DNA from: a bacterium
GTDB lineage: Bacteria; Fidelibacterota; Marinisomatia; Marinisomatales; JAHJCW01
DNA length: 7,215 nucleotides
Reading direction: 5' to 3'
Assembly (NCBI GenBank): GCA_018812885.1
Contig: JAHJCW010000174.1
Location: 1-7,215, forward strand
Under the pieces are notes generated by a model. The model saw only the letters and a list, made by a program, of their open reading frames with translations, searched no databases and was not told the DNA's origin. Shown piece by piece: positions 1 to 6,074 of the stretch. Each line of letters begins with the position of its first letter. Within the stretch, counting starts at the first letter, position 1. Made by a program: the position numbers and the translations under genes.

Positions 1-791
1 GGTAAACAATGCATAAAGTAAGTATCTTTTCCGGTTAATTTCATGATATTTTCATTTACCTGAAAATCTACAAACAACTTTTCGCGTGCATCAGCTTGGT
101 CTTTTTGTCCCATGGATGCCCATACATCGGTATAAATTACATCAGCATCTTTGACTGCTGATTTTAAATCATGTGTTATAGTAATTTATGACATACCAGC
201 TTCCTGTGCAGATTGTACTGTATCCTCGTCTGGTTCAAATCCTTCCGGGCAGGCACATACAAAATCCAAAGAGAGCCGTTCTGCTAATTTTAACCACGAA
301 TGCACAATGTTATTTCCATCGCCTACATACACAATCTTTGGTTCATCTAAGTTTCCGCGATGTTCTAAAATTGTTAGAATATCTGCCATTATTTGGCAGG
401 GATGGTTGTAATCGGTTAAACCGTTAACAACCGGAATTGTGGCATGCTCGGACAATTCCAACATATGCTTATGCTCAAACAAACGTGCCATAATAATATC
501 ATTATAGCGGCTGAAAACCCGTGCAATATCTTTGACAGCCTCCCGCTTCCCGATACTAATATCATTTGGACCCAGATAAAGTGCATGTCCACCCATCCAA
601 GTGAAACCTGTTTCAAACGATACCCGTGTACGAGCCGATGGTTTGGCAAATATCATAGCCAAAGAACGATCTCTAAAAATATGATGTTTATCCTTTTTAT
701 GAAATTTTTCTTTTAGCTCACGCGCTAATTCTAAAGTATCAAGAATCTCTTCCGTCGTAAAATCTGTAATATGTATAAAATCTCGTTTCAT
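1..791 (-). pseudogene. argF: Ornithine carbamoyltransferase, interrupted by an in-frame TAA and cut by the window edge
   Basis: This enzyme makes citrulline from ornithine and carbamoyl phosphate in arginine synthesis. The ATG at 791 has a GGAG (797-800) with a 5-base spacer and lies 24 bases after hslU, so it probably shares that transcript. The first 201 residues show the carbamoyl-phosphate loop SARTR (52-56, in FAKPSARTRVSFE), MARLF (101-105), NGLTDYNHPCQIMAD (123-137, with HPCQ at 130-133) and the second-domain start KIVYVGDGNNIVHSW (152-166). A TAA at 188-186 stops the frame right after AQEAGMS. Without any shift the same frame goes on for 61 more codons to the edge: ITITHDLKSAVKDADVIYTD, then VWASMGQ and KLTGKDTYFMHCL. 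These are the expected ornithine-loop (SMG) and HCLP regions, so only the stop codon is abnormal. It is one substitution from AAA, CAA or GAA. A truncated 201-residue protein would lack the ornithine site and be inactive. Confidence 0.85.
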
Positions 792-815
792 CTGCTCTCC
801 AACAAATTCAAATTA

Positions 816-2162
816 TTATAGAATATACCTGCTCAAATCCTCGTCTTTGACAATGCCTTCAAGTTTTTCCTCTACAATTGTTTTTGTGATCGTAATCTTT
901 TTATCTAGCTTACCGGCATGCTCAAACATATAATCATCAAGTACCGTTGTCATTATAGTATGCAACCGTCTAGCACCAATGTTCTCGGTTTTGTTATTCA
1001 CTTCTGTTGCTATTTCCGCTATAGCTTTAATTGCAGATTTGTCGAAATCCAATTCCATTTTTTCAGCTGCTAATAAAGCAGTGTACTGTTTTATCAAAGC
1101 TGATTTGGGATGAGTCAATATCTTGATAAAATCTGATGTTGAAAGTTTATCCATTTCAACTCGAATTGGAAAACGTCCCTGCAATTCCGGAATCATATCC
1201 GCAGGTGTCGCCGCATGGAACGCTCCTGCTGCAATAAATAATACGTGATCAGATTTTACAGATCCGTATTTGGTTGGCACAGTGCTGCCTTCCACAATAG
1301 GAAGCAGATCGCGTTGTACACCTTCACGACTCACATCCGGACCGGAAGAATTTCCATTACCAACGACTTTATCGATTTCATCTAGAAAAACGATTCCATT
1401 ATTTTCGACATTATCTTTTGCAATTCGTACAAGCTCATCTTGGTCAATAAGTTTTTGAGCTTCTGATTCGACTAAATAACTACGCGCATCTTTTACTTTC
1501 ATCCTACGACTTTTTTTACGGCCCGGCATAACATTTGAAAGCATATCTTTGATATTTGATCCAATATCTTCCATTCCCATCGGACCAAAAACCTGCATTC
1601 CAATCGGCATGGAATCTTGTTTTACCTCAAGATGAACTTCCTTATCCTCAAGATCACCGTCCTCTAGCTTCTTCATCATGCTGGTACGTGTACGATTACT
1701 GCGTTCTTCCTCTTCCGGTGTTCGATTACGGTTCTTGCGATTTTCATCAGGTACTAATAAATCAATTAATCGTTCCTGCGCTCTTTTAAAGGCACGACCC
1801 GCTACTGCTTTTTGTTTTTCCATTCGTACCATATTTACGGCAGTATCAGTTAGATCGCGAATAATTGATTCAACATCGCGACCGACATAACCTACTTCAG
1901 TAAATTTACTTGCCTCGATTTTTATAAATGGAGCGTTAGCAAGATTTGCCAAGCGCCTTGCTATTTCAGTTTTGCCAACCCCGGTTGGCCCAATTAATAT
2001 TATATTGTTTGGCAATATCTCATCCCGCATGCCCTCAGGTACTTGCTGCCTACGCCACCGATTTCTGAGAGCAATCGCAACCGCTCGTTTGGCTTTGCTT
2101 TGTCCAACAATATATTTGTTTAATTCACGTACAATTTGACGCGGAGTTAATTCTTCTGTCAT
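816..2162 (-). CDS. hslU: ATP-dependent protease ATPase subunit HslU (ClpY)
   Basis: HslU is the AAA+ unfoldase that binds, unfolds and feeds substrates into HslV. The 448-residue protein is full length (E. coli 443). Walker A GPTGVGKT is at residues 58-65, the substrate-gripping pore loop GYVG at 91-94, Walker B IVFLDEID at 257-264, the GRFPIRV segment with a candidate arginine finger (Arg330) at 329-335, and the sensor-2 region GARRLHT at 396-402. The C-terminus LSRYIL is the tail that docks into HslV pockets and activates the peptidase, so pairing with the upstream hslV is expected. The inserted I domain (about 110-240) is charged and variable, with an Arg/Asn/Glu-rich stretch around 139-160. 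The start overlaps hslV as ATGA; a GGAAGG lies directly against the ATG, too close to work well alone, which supports translational coupling. argF follows 24 bases downstream. Confidence 0.97.
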   Translation of the reverse strand: MTEELTPRQIVRELNKYIVGQSKAKRAVAIALRNRWRRQQVPEGMRDEILPNNIILIGPTGVGKTEIARRLANLANAPFIKIEASKFTEVGYVGRDVESIIRDLTDTAVNMVRMEKQKAVAGRAFKRAQERLIDLLVPDENRKNRNRTPEEEERSNRTRTSMMKKLEDGDLEDKEVHLEVKQDSMPIGMQVFGPMGMEDIGSNIKDMLSNVMPGRKKSRRMKVKDARSYLVESEAQKLIDQDELVRIAKDNVENNGIVFLDEIDKVVGNGNSSGPDVSREGVQRDLLPIVEGSTVPTKYGSVKSDHVLFIAAGAFHAATPADMIPELQGRFPIRVEMDKLSTSDFIKILTHPKSALIKQYTALLAAEKMELDFDKSAIKAIAEIATEVNNKTENIGARRLHTIMTTVLDDYMFEHAGKLDKKITITKTIVEEKLEGIVKDEDLSRYIL

Positions 2163-2704
2163 CCTTCCAATACCGTAATTGAATCATTAGTATAAATACA
2201 CAATTCCGAAGCGATTTTTAGCGACTCATGAACAATCTCAAGTGCTGATTTTGATGTACTGTTTAATAATGCAGTAGCTGCTGATTGCGCGAATCCACCC
2301 CCCGAACCAATAGCCACAATAGGCCCATCCGGTTCAATAACATTACCATCACCTGATACAATAAAACTGCTTTTCTTATCCATTAATGCTAATAAGGCAT
2401 CTAAATGACGTAGATACTTGTCCGTACGCCAATCTTTCGCCAGCTCCACAACCGAACGTCGTAAATCACCTTCGTATTCTTCTAATTTTTGTTCAAATTT
2501 CTCGAATAGCGTCATCGCATCAGCAGCTGCGCCGGCAAATCCACCCAAAACATTTCCTTTGACGGTGTCAAATTGCCTTACTTTAATTGCTTTTTGTTTT
2601 AATGCCATATCTCCAAATGTAACTTGACCATCGCCACCAAGAGCAATTTTGTTCTTTTTACGAACACCTAAAATGGTAGTCGATCTTATTTTTAATTTTC
2701 CCAA
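2159..2704 (-). CDS. hslV: ATP-dependent protease peptidase subunit HslV (ClpQ)
   Basis: HslV is the proteasome-like peptidase of the cytoplasmic HslVU protease; a double hexamer with an N-terminal threonine nucleophile degrades proteins unfolded by HslU. The 181-residue product carries STTILGVRKKNKIALGGDGQVT near its start, with catalytic Thr9 preceded by a short leader (MGKLKIRS) that must be removed. The expected catalytic-site lysine would be Lys41, which is Lys33 in mature numbering. Further family blocks are VLGGFAGAAADAMTLFE (52-68), ELAKDWRTDKYLR (87-99), IGSGGGFAQSAA (132-143) and the C-terminal CIYTNDSITV (169-178). The length is normal. The start is a TTG with a good ribosome site. 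The TGA stop overlaps the hslU ATG by four bases (ATGA), so the two subunits are co-translated. Confidence 0.96.
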   Translation of the reverse strand: MGKLKIRSTTILGVRKKNKIALGGDGQVTFGDMALKQKAIKVRQFDTVKGNVLGGFAGAAADAMTLFEKFEQKLEEYEGDLRRSVVELAKDWRTDKYLRHLDALLALMDKKSSFIVSGDGNVIEPDGPIVAIGSGGGFAQSAATALLNSTSKSALEIVHESLKIASELCIYTNDSITVLEG

Positions 2705-2710
2705 TTCATT

Positions 2711-2718
2711 CTTCCTTT
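2711..2718 (-). promoter_or_regulatory. hslV ribosome binding site that decides a TTG start
   Basis: The minus strand reads AAAGGAAG here. It stands six bases before the in-frame TTG at 2704-2702, an ideal distance. The nearby ATG at 2709-2707 is only one base away and out of frame, opening a five-codon reading frame that ends at once. The TTG is therefore the most likely hslV start. Confidence 0.65.
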
Positions 2719-2721
2719 ATT

Positions 2722-2850
2722 GCCCCAGAGATCACTGAGATATTTTATTGAAAATTGAATATTGATGATTGAATATTTGAAGCGTGATGCGTGAACATTT
2801 TTTCTTGAACCTTAAAACTTTCTTTCTTTTTCCTCTGTGATCTCTGTGGC
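2722..2850. repeat. 129 bp repeat-rich segment bounded by an 18 bp imperfect inverted repeat
   Basis: The hflC-hslV gap contains two 18-base arms, 2722-2739 and 2833-2850. As inverted repeats they match at 16 of 18 positions, with an unbroken 10-base core (CAGAGATCAC at 2726-2735, GTGATCTCTG at 2837-2846). In RNA the arms could pair across a 93-base loop. There is no U-run after the second arm in the transcribed direction, so this does not look like a standard intrinsic terminator. No ORF of useful length lies inside. It resembles a small palindromic or MITE-like insertion, but I see no clear target-site duplication and no transposase, so mobility is inference. The position, alone between two operon-like gene blocks, fits a dispersed intergenic element. 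Confidence 0.55.
2754..2794. repeat. Short direct repeats in the hflC-hslV gap
   Basis: ATTGAATATT occurs at 2754-2763 and again at 2768-2777, exactly identical and with a four-base spacer. Immediately after, GCGTGA occurs at 2782-2787 and 2789-2794 (period 7). Both lie in the loop between the arms of the larger inverted repeat. The first pair is AT-rich and could arise by slippage or chance; the GC-richer second pair is less expected in this AT-rich gap. No function can be assigned. Confidence 0.45.
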
Positions 2851-2851
2851 T
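2833..2851. repeat. Doublet repeat CTCTGTG-AT-CTCTGTG
   Basis: The plus strand reads CTCTGTGATCTCTGTGGCT, two copies of CTCTGTG spaced by two bases (period 9). It forms one arm of the larger inverted repeat. It has the same architecture as the doublet at 2868-2886: both fit CTYTGYG-NN-CTYTGYG-GYT. From general recall, motifs of this kind are scattered through intergenic regions of many environmental bacterial genomes; I cannot verify that here. Confidence 0.6.
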
Positions 2852-2867
2852 TTTAATTTTTATTTTT

Positions 2868-2886
2868 CTTTGCGTCCTTTGCGGTT
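2868..2886. repeat. Doublet repeat CTTTGCG-TC-CTTTGCG
   Basis: The plus strand reads CTTTGCGTCCTTTGCGGTT, two copies of CTTTGCG with a two-base spacer (period 9). It starts exactly 35 bases after the CTCTGTG doublet and agrees with it at 12 of 19 positions; six of the seven differences are C/T exchanges. It ends only a few bases from the hflC stop codon (2896-2894), so it sits at the very 3' edge of that gene. Confidence 0.6.
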
Positions 2887-2893
2887 CATTTTT

Positions 2894-3739
2894 TTATTTT
2901 ACTAACAACTCAAATAATTTTGAATCCGCCGGTAAAACAAGTGTGGTACTTGTATCTATAACACTTTTATAGGTTTCCAATGTTCTAAGAAATTCATAAA
3001 AGTTAGGGTCAGCAGAATATGCTTTTGCATATATCCCCAGTGCAATTGCTTCGCCTTCACCACGCGTTTCTTGAGCTGATTTATAAGCATCGGCAAGAAT
3101 GATTGTCTTTTCCTTTTCAGTAGTAGCAACAATTTTTTGCGATTCTTCATCACCTTCTGAACGATATTGATTTGCTTGACGTTCCCTTTCTGCTTGCATT
3201 CGAGCATAGATGGAGGCTTCATTTTCCTCAGGTAAATCAACACGTTTAATTCTGACGTCTACGATCTCTATTCCATACGGCAAAGTTGCTTCATAACTTC
3301 CTTTTGTTACCGTATCCATTATCTGTTCACGATTATCAGTAATAATATCGGCCATATTATGTAAACCAAGTTCACGACGAATTTCAGAATATACAATATC
3401 GTCTAAACGTGTTATTGCCGTAGGAATTGTCTGCAAGGTTTGTAAAAATAATAATGGATCAACAATCTTCCAGCGTACGTAGTTATCAACAATTAGTGTT
3501 TTTTTATCAGTACTTAAAACTTCTGCCGGCTGAACATCATATTCCAATAATCTCTTATCAAAAAATACTGCATTTTGGATTGGTGCTGGTAATTTCAAAT
3601 GCAAACCGGGATTTTGTATTGTATGAACGGGTTTACCGAATTGTAAGATTACAACTTGTTCGGTTACATCAACCTTAAATATTGTGGTAAATAAAATAAG
3701 TGCAATTATAACAACAATTATGATTGTTAATTTTTTCAT
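2894..3739 (-). CDS. hflC: HflC, membrane protease-regulator subunit (SPFH family)
   Basis: HflC is the partner of HflK; together they form a membrane cage that in E. coli regulates FtsH. The 281-residue protein has a single N-terminal membrane segment (about residues 4-21) preceded by MKK, so most of it should lie on the periplasmic side. An SPFH domain follows, with VTEQVVILQFGKPV (25-38), NPGLHLKLPAPIQ (43-55), DNYVRWKI (85-92) and VDVRIKRVDLPEE (160-172). The family signature RMQAERERQANQYRSEGDEE spans 180-199, then an Ala/Glu-rich coiled coil, GEGEA (227-231), YAKAYSADPNFYEFLRTLE (237-255) and DTSTTLVLP (262-270). The length is close to the usual 290-330. The start is well supported by an AGGAGG that overlaps the hflK stop codon, so the two are co-translated. 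hflC is intact although hflK upstream is interrupted. Downstream lies a 189 bp repeat-rich gap before hslV. Confidence 0.95.
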   Translation of the reverse strand: MKKLTIIIVVIIALILFTTIFKVDVTEQVVILQFGKPVHTIQNPGLHLKLPAPIQNAVFFDKRLLEYDVQPAEVLSTDKKTLIVDNYVRWKIVDPLLFLQTLQTIPTAITRLDDIVYSEIRRELGLHNMADIITDNREQIMDTVTKGSYEATLPYGIEIVDVRIKRVDLPEENEASIYARMQAERERQANQYRSEGDEESQKIVATTEKEKTIILADAYKSAQETRGEGEAIALGIYAKAYSADPNFYEFLRTLETYKSVIDTSTTLVLPADSKLFELLVK

Positions 3740-3745
3740 AGTTCG

Positions 3746-3751
3746 CCTCCT
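3746..3751 (-). promoter_or_regulatory. hflC ribosome binding site overlapping the hflK stop
   Basis: The minus strand reads AGGAGG here, six bases before the hflC ATG (3739-3737), and it overlaps the hflK TAG stop at 3752-3750. It is the strongest Shine-Dalgarno match I noticed in the window. It means hflC can be translated even if ribosomes never reach the end of hflK because of the internal stop. Confidence 0.8.
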
Positions 3752-4709
3752 ACTGTCCGCTTAAGTTGAGTAAGTTTAACAAATTTCCGTCCTTATCACT
3801 CGGCACAATATATTTTTTCACTCCCGGAAGAATTTCTTCCATGGCTTCCAAATATAATCTTTTCCGAGTCACATCCTTCGCTTTGCGATATTCAACCAAC
3901 ATCGCACGGAATTTTGCCACATCACCTTCCGATCTCTTGATACGGGCTTCCTTAAACCCCTCTGCTTCTCTTAGCATAGCCTGTGCCTCTCCGCGCGCCT
4001 TAGGAATGACATTATTACGATATCCCTGTGCTTCATTGATCTTTCGGTTTTTATCTTCTTTCGCTGAAGCAACATCCTTAAATGAGGCTTCTACCTGTTT
4101 GGGCGGTGAAACCGATTGAAGTTGAACTGCAACAATTAGTATTCCGGTTTCGTATCTTTCCAAAATTTGTTGCATTAGAATTTGAGTTTCTTCTTGAATT
4201 TGGAATTTACCGGTTGTCAATGCTTCATCAATTGTATGCTGACCAATCACTGTACGTAAAGCAGATTCTGATACTTCTCTTATTGTAAGTTCAGGGCCTA
4301 CGAAATTGAATAAATAATCTTCAGCATCCTTTATTTTGTATTGAACAATCATTTCAGCATCAACTATATTTTCATCTCCGGTAAGCATCAAACTTTCATA
4401 TTCAACTTTTTTAAACTGCTGATTACCGATGTGACGGAATCCGACTTCTGATCTTTTTACTTCGGTTACTTTGGGAGTATCAACCTATTCAATTGGAATA
4501 GGTAAATGATATCGTAAACCCGATTGAGCTACACGAGTTACTTTCCCAAAAGTTCTTACAACTCCAACTTCATCAGGACCGACACTATAAATACCTGTTA
4601 ATAACCATAATACTAATACAACTCCAATTATTGGCATAACACCGAAGGATAATAGCTTTTCAGGGATGTTAATTTCTACATCTCCAAACTTAATTTTACG
4701 TCCTGCCAT
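3750..4709 (-). pseudogene. hflK: HflK, membrane protease-regulator subunit, interrupted by an in-frame TAG
   Basis: HflK and HflC form a large membrane complex of the SPFH/prohibitin family that in E. coli surrounds and modulates the FtsH protease. The start ATG at 4709 has a good AAGGAG (4715-4720) with a 5-base spacer. The first 74 residues include one membrane segment (about 20-41) followed by YSVGPDEVGVVRTFGKV and GLRYHLPIPIE, the usual start of the SPFH domain. A TAG at 4487-4485 then stops the frame. The same frame continues without a shift into VDTPKVTEVKRSEVGFR, LTGDENIVDAEMIVQY, QLQSVSPPKQVEASF (about read-through residues 196-210) and an Ala/Glu-rich coiled-coil tail, ending at a TAG at 3752-3750. 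The read-through length is 319 residues, normal for the family without the Pro/Gly-rich N-terminus seen in E. coli. A restart at TTG 4391 or ATG 4388 would lose the membrane anchor and has no good ribosome site. The stop could be a sequencing error, a strain polymorphism or a real lesion. Confidence 0.85.
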
Positions 4710-4721
4710 AATTTCTCCTTA

Positions 4722-6074
4722 TTATTTTAATTCTCGTCGCAATCGTGCGACAGGATAATTAAGCTGTTCGCGGTATTTTGCTACTGTTCTACGAGCAATA
4801 TCATATCCGACAGCTTGTAATTTTTCAGCTAACTTTTCATCATTATACGGTTTTTTCTTATTTTCGTTCTCAATAATATCTTTTAATACTTGTTTAATTA
4901 AGTTTGTACTAATTATCTCTCCGGATTGTTTCTTTGCGCTTTCAGTGAAAAACGATTTTAATTCAAAAATACCAAAAGATGTATCAACATATTTCCCTCT
5001 TGTAGATCTACTTATTGTAGATATATCCATTTCAATTTCATTAGCGATATCTTGAAGCTTCATCGGATTTAAGTCCTTTGTATCACCTGAAAAAAACTGC
5101 GGCTGTTTGTCGATAATAGCTTTCATGACACGGATTAGGGTGTTACGGCGTTGCTTGATAGCTTCAATAAACCAATTTGCGGAATCGGATTGCTCCTTTA
5201 GATATTTTCGAGCATCGGTAGATATATGGGCACCCTCTTCCAATAAACCAATATAATCCGGGCTAATACGCAATTCAGGCAAGCCGGAATCATAAGTTTG
5301 AATACTCCACTCACCATCACGCTCTCTTACAATTAAATCAGGAATTACAATTTCCTCTTTACTCGCTATTTTCCCTTCACCGGGACGAGGATTTAAATGC
5401 GTAATAACTTCTTTAGCTTCTGCTAATTCGTCTTCAGTACAACCCAGTTTTCTTTGTAAAGATTCATAGCGTTTATTGCTAAAGTCATCTAAGTACTCTG
5501 ATATTATGCGGTAAGCTAAAGAATCTTTTTTATCTTCCAATTGAATCAATAGGCATTCTCTTAGGTCACGAGATGCAATTCCCAATGGTTCTAAATGTTG
5601 AACAAACTTCAGAATTTTTTCTACATTTTCCTCATTTGTATTTAATCTGTCAGCTATCAATGATAATTCAACAGTAAAATACCCTCGGTCGTCTAAATTC
5701 CATAATATTTCCTCAGCGATAACATGTTCAAATGCGCTTAGTCCGCAAATATCTAACTGCTCTACTAATTTTTCAATGAAATCAAGTTGATATTGTTGAG
5801 GTATGTCTTTATTATCGGGAGAATATTGCAATAATGATCTTGGCTCGGGTTCATCTGCATCAAATGATATGTCCATCGTATCCCCGTCTGAATCATCCGA
5901 GGATATTGGTGTATCATCTTCTCGTTGTATTTCTTCTAAAACAGGATTGGTTTCAAGCTCATTCAAAATTTTTTGTTCAAGATTAACAATATTTAGCTGT
6001 AAAAGTTTAGCTAATAATATTTGGCGGGGAGCTAATATTTGTTTTTGGACTAATTTTTGTTGAAGTCTTTGCAT
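4722..6074 (-). CDS. rpoN: RNA polymerase sigma-54 factor RpoN
   Basis: This is the alternative sigma factor that directs RNA polymerase to -24/-12 promoters and needs AAA+ enhancer-binding activators to open them. The 450-residue protein shows all the regions. Region I is at residues 1-50 (Q-rich, with LQLNIVNLEQKI and ETNPVLEE). A short acidic region II is at 51-80, rich in Asp, Ser and Glu. The core-binding domain follows from about 90 to 280, with LEPLGIASRDLRECL at 161-175 and LNPRPGEG at 227-234. The helix-turn-helix region lies around 338-372 and ends in STRGKYVDTSFGIFELKSFF. The diagnostic RpoN box ARRTVAKYRE is at 427-436. The length is slightly under the E. coli protein (477), within the family range. 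The start is the ATG that overlaps the lptB stop (TAATG). No Shine-Dalgarno sequence is visible just upstream, so expression probably depends on translation of lptB. hflK begins 12 bases after the stop. Confidence 0.97.
   Translation of the reverse strand: MQRLQQKLVQKQILAPRQILLAKLLQLNIVNLEQKILNELETNPVLEEIQREDDTPISSDDSDGDTMDISFDADEPEPRSLLQYSPDNKDIPQQYQLDFIEKLVEQLDICGLSAFEHVIAEEILWNLDDRGYFTVELSLIADRLNTNEENVEKILKFVQHLEPLGIASRDLRECLLIQLEDKKDSLAYRIISEYLDDFSNKRYESLQRKLGCTEDELAEAKEVITHLNPRPGEGKIASKEEIVIPDLIVRERDGEWSIQTYDSGLPELRISPDYIGLLEEGAHISTDARKYLKEQSDSANWFIEAIKQRRNTLIRVMKAIIDKQPQFFSGDTKDLNPMKLQDIANEIEMDISTISRSTRGKYVDTSFGIFELKSFFTESAKKQSGEIISTNLIKQVLKDIIENENKKKPYNDEKLAEKLQAVGYDIARRTVAKYREQLNYPVARLRRELK

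Noticed and set aside
1275..1290. A TGGCAC-like plus-strand sequence resembling a sigma-54 promoter, tempting because rpoN is in the window
   Set aside because: It lies in the middle of hslU, antisense to it, and the -12 element reads CC rather than the required GC at the fixed spacing. No gene follows on that strand.
2740..2765. Possible promoter for hslV (TAAAAT-like box on the minus strand)
   Set aside because: The region is AT-rich enough for such a box by chance and no convincing -35 or Bacteroidota-type -33 element stands at the right distance.
2705..2893. Intrinsic terminator after hflC
   Set aside because: The only stable pairing has a 93-base loop and no U-run after its second arm; T-rich stretches here lie on the plus strand, so they are A-rich in the transcript.
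2705..2893. CRISPR-like array, because of several short repeats in the gap
   Set aside because: Repeats are only 6-19 bases, differ in sequence, and have no regular spacers or cas genes nearby.
3750..4391. Treating the 3' part of hflK as an independent gene starting at TTG 4391
   Set aside because: It has no ribosome site, begins in the middle of the SPFH domain and has no membrane anchor; the 31 codons before it are clearly hflK coding sequence.
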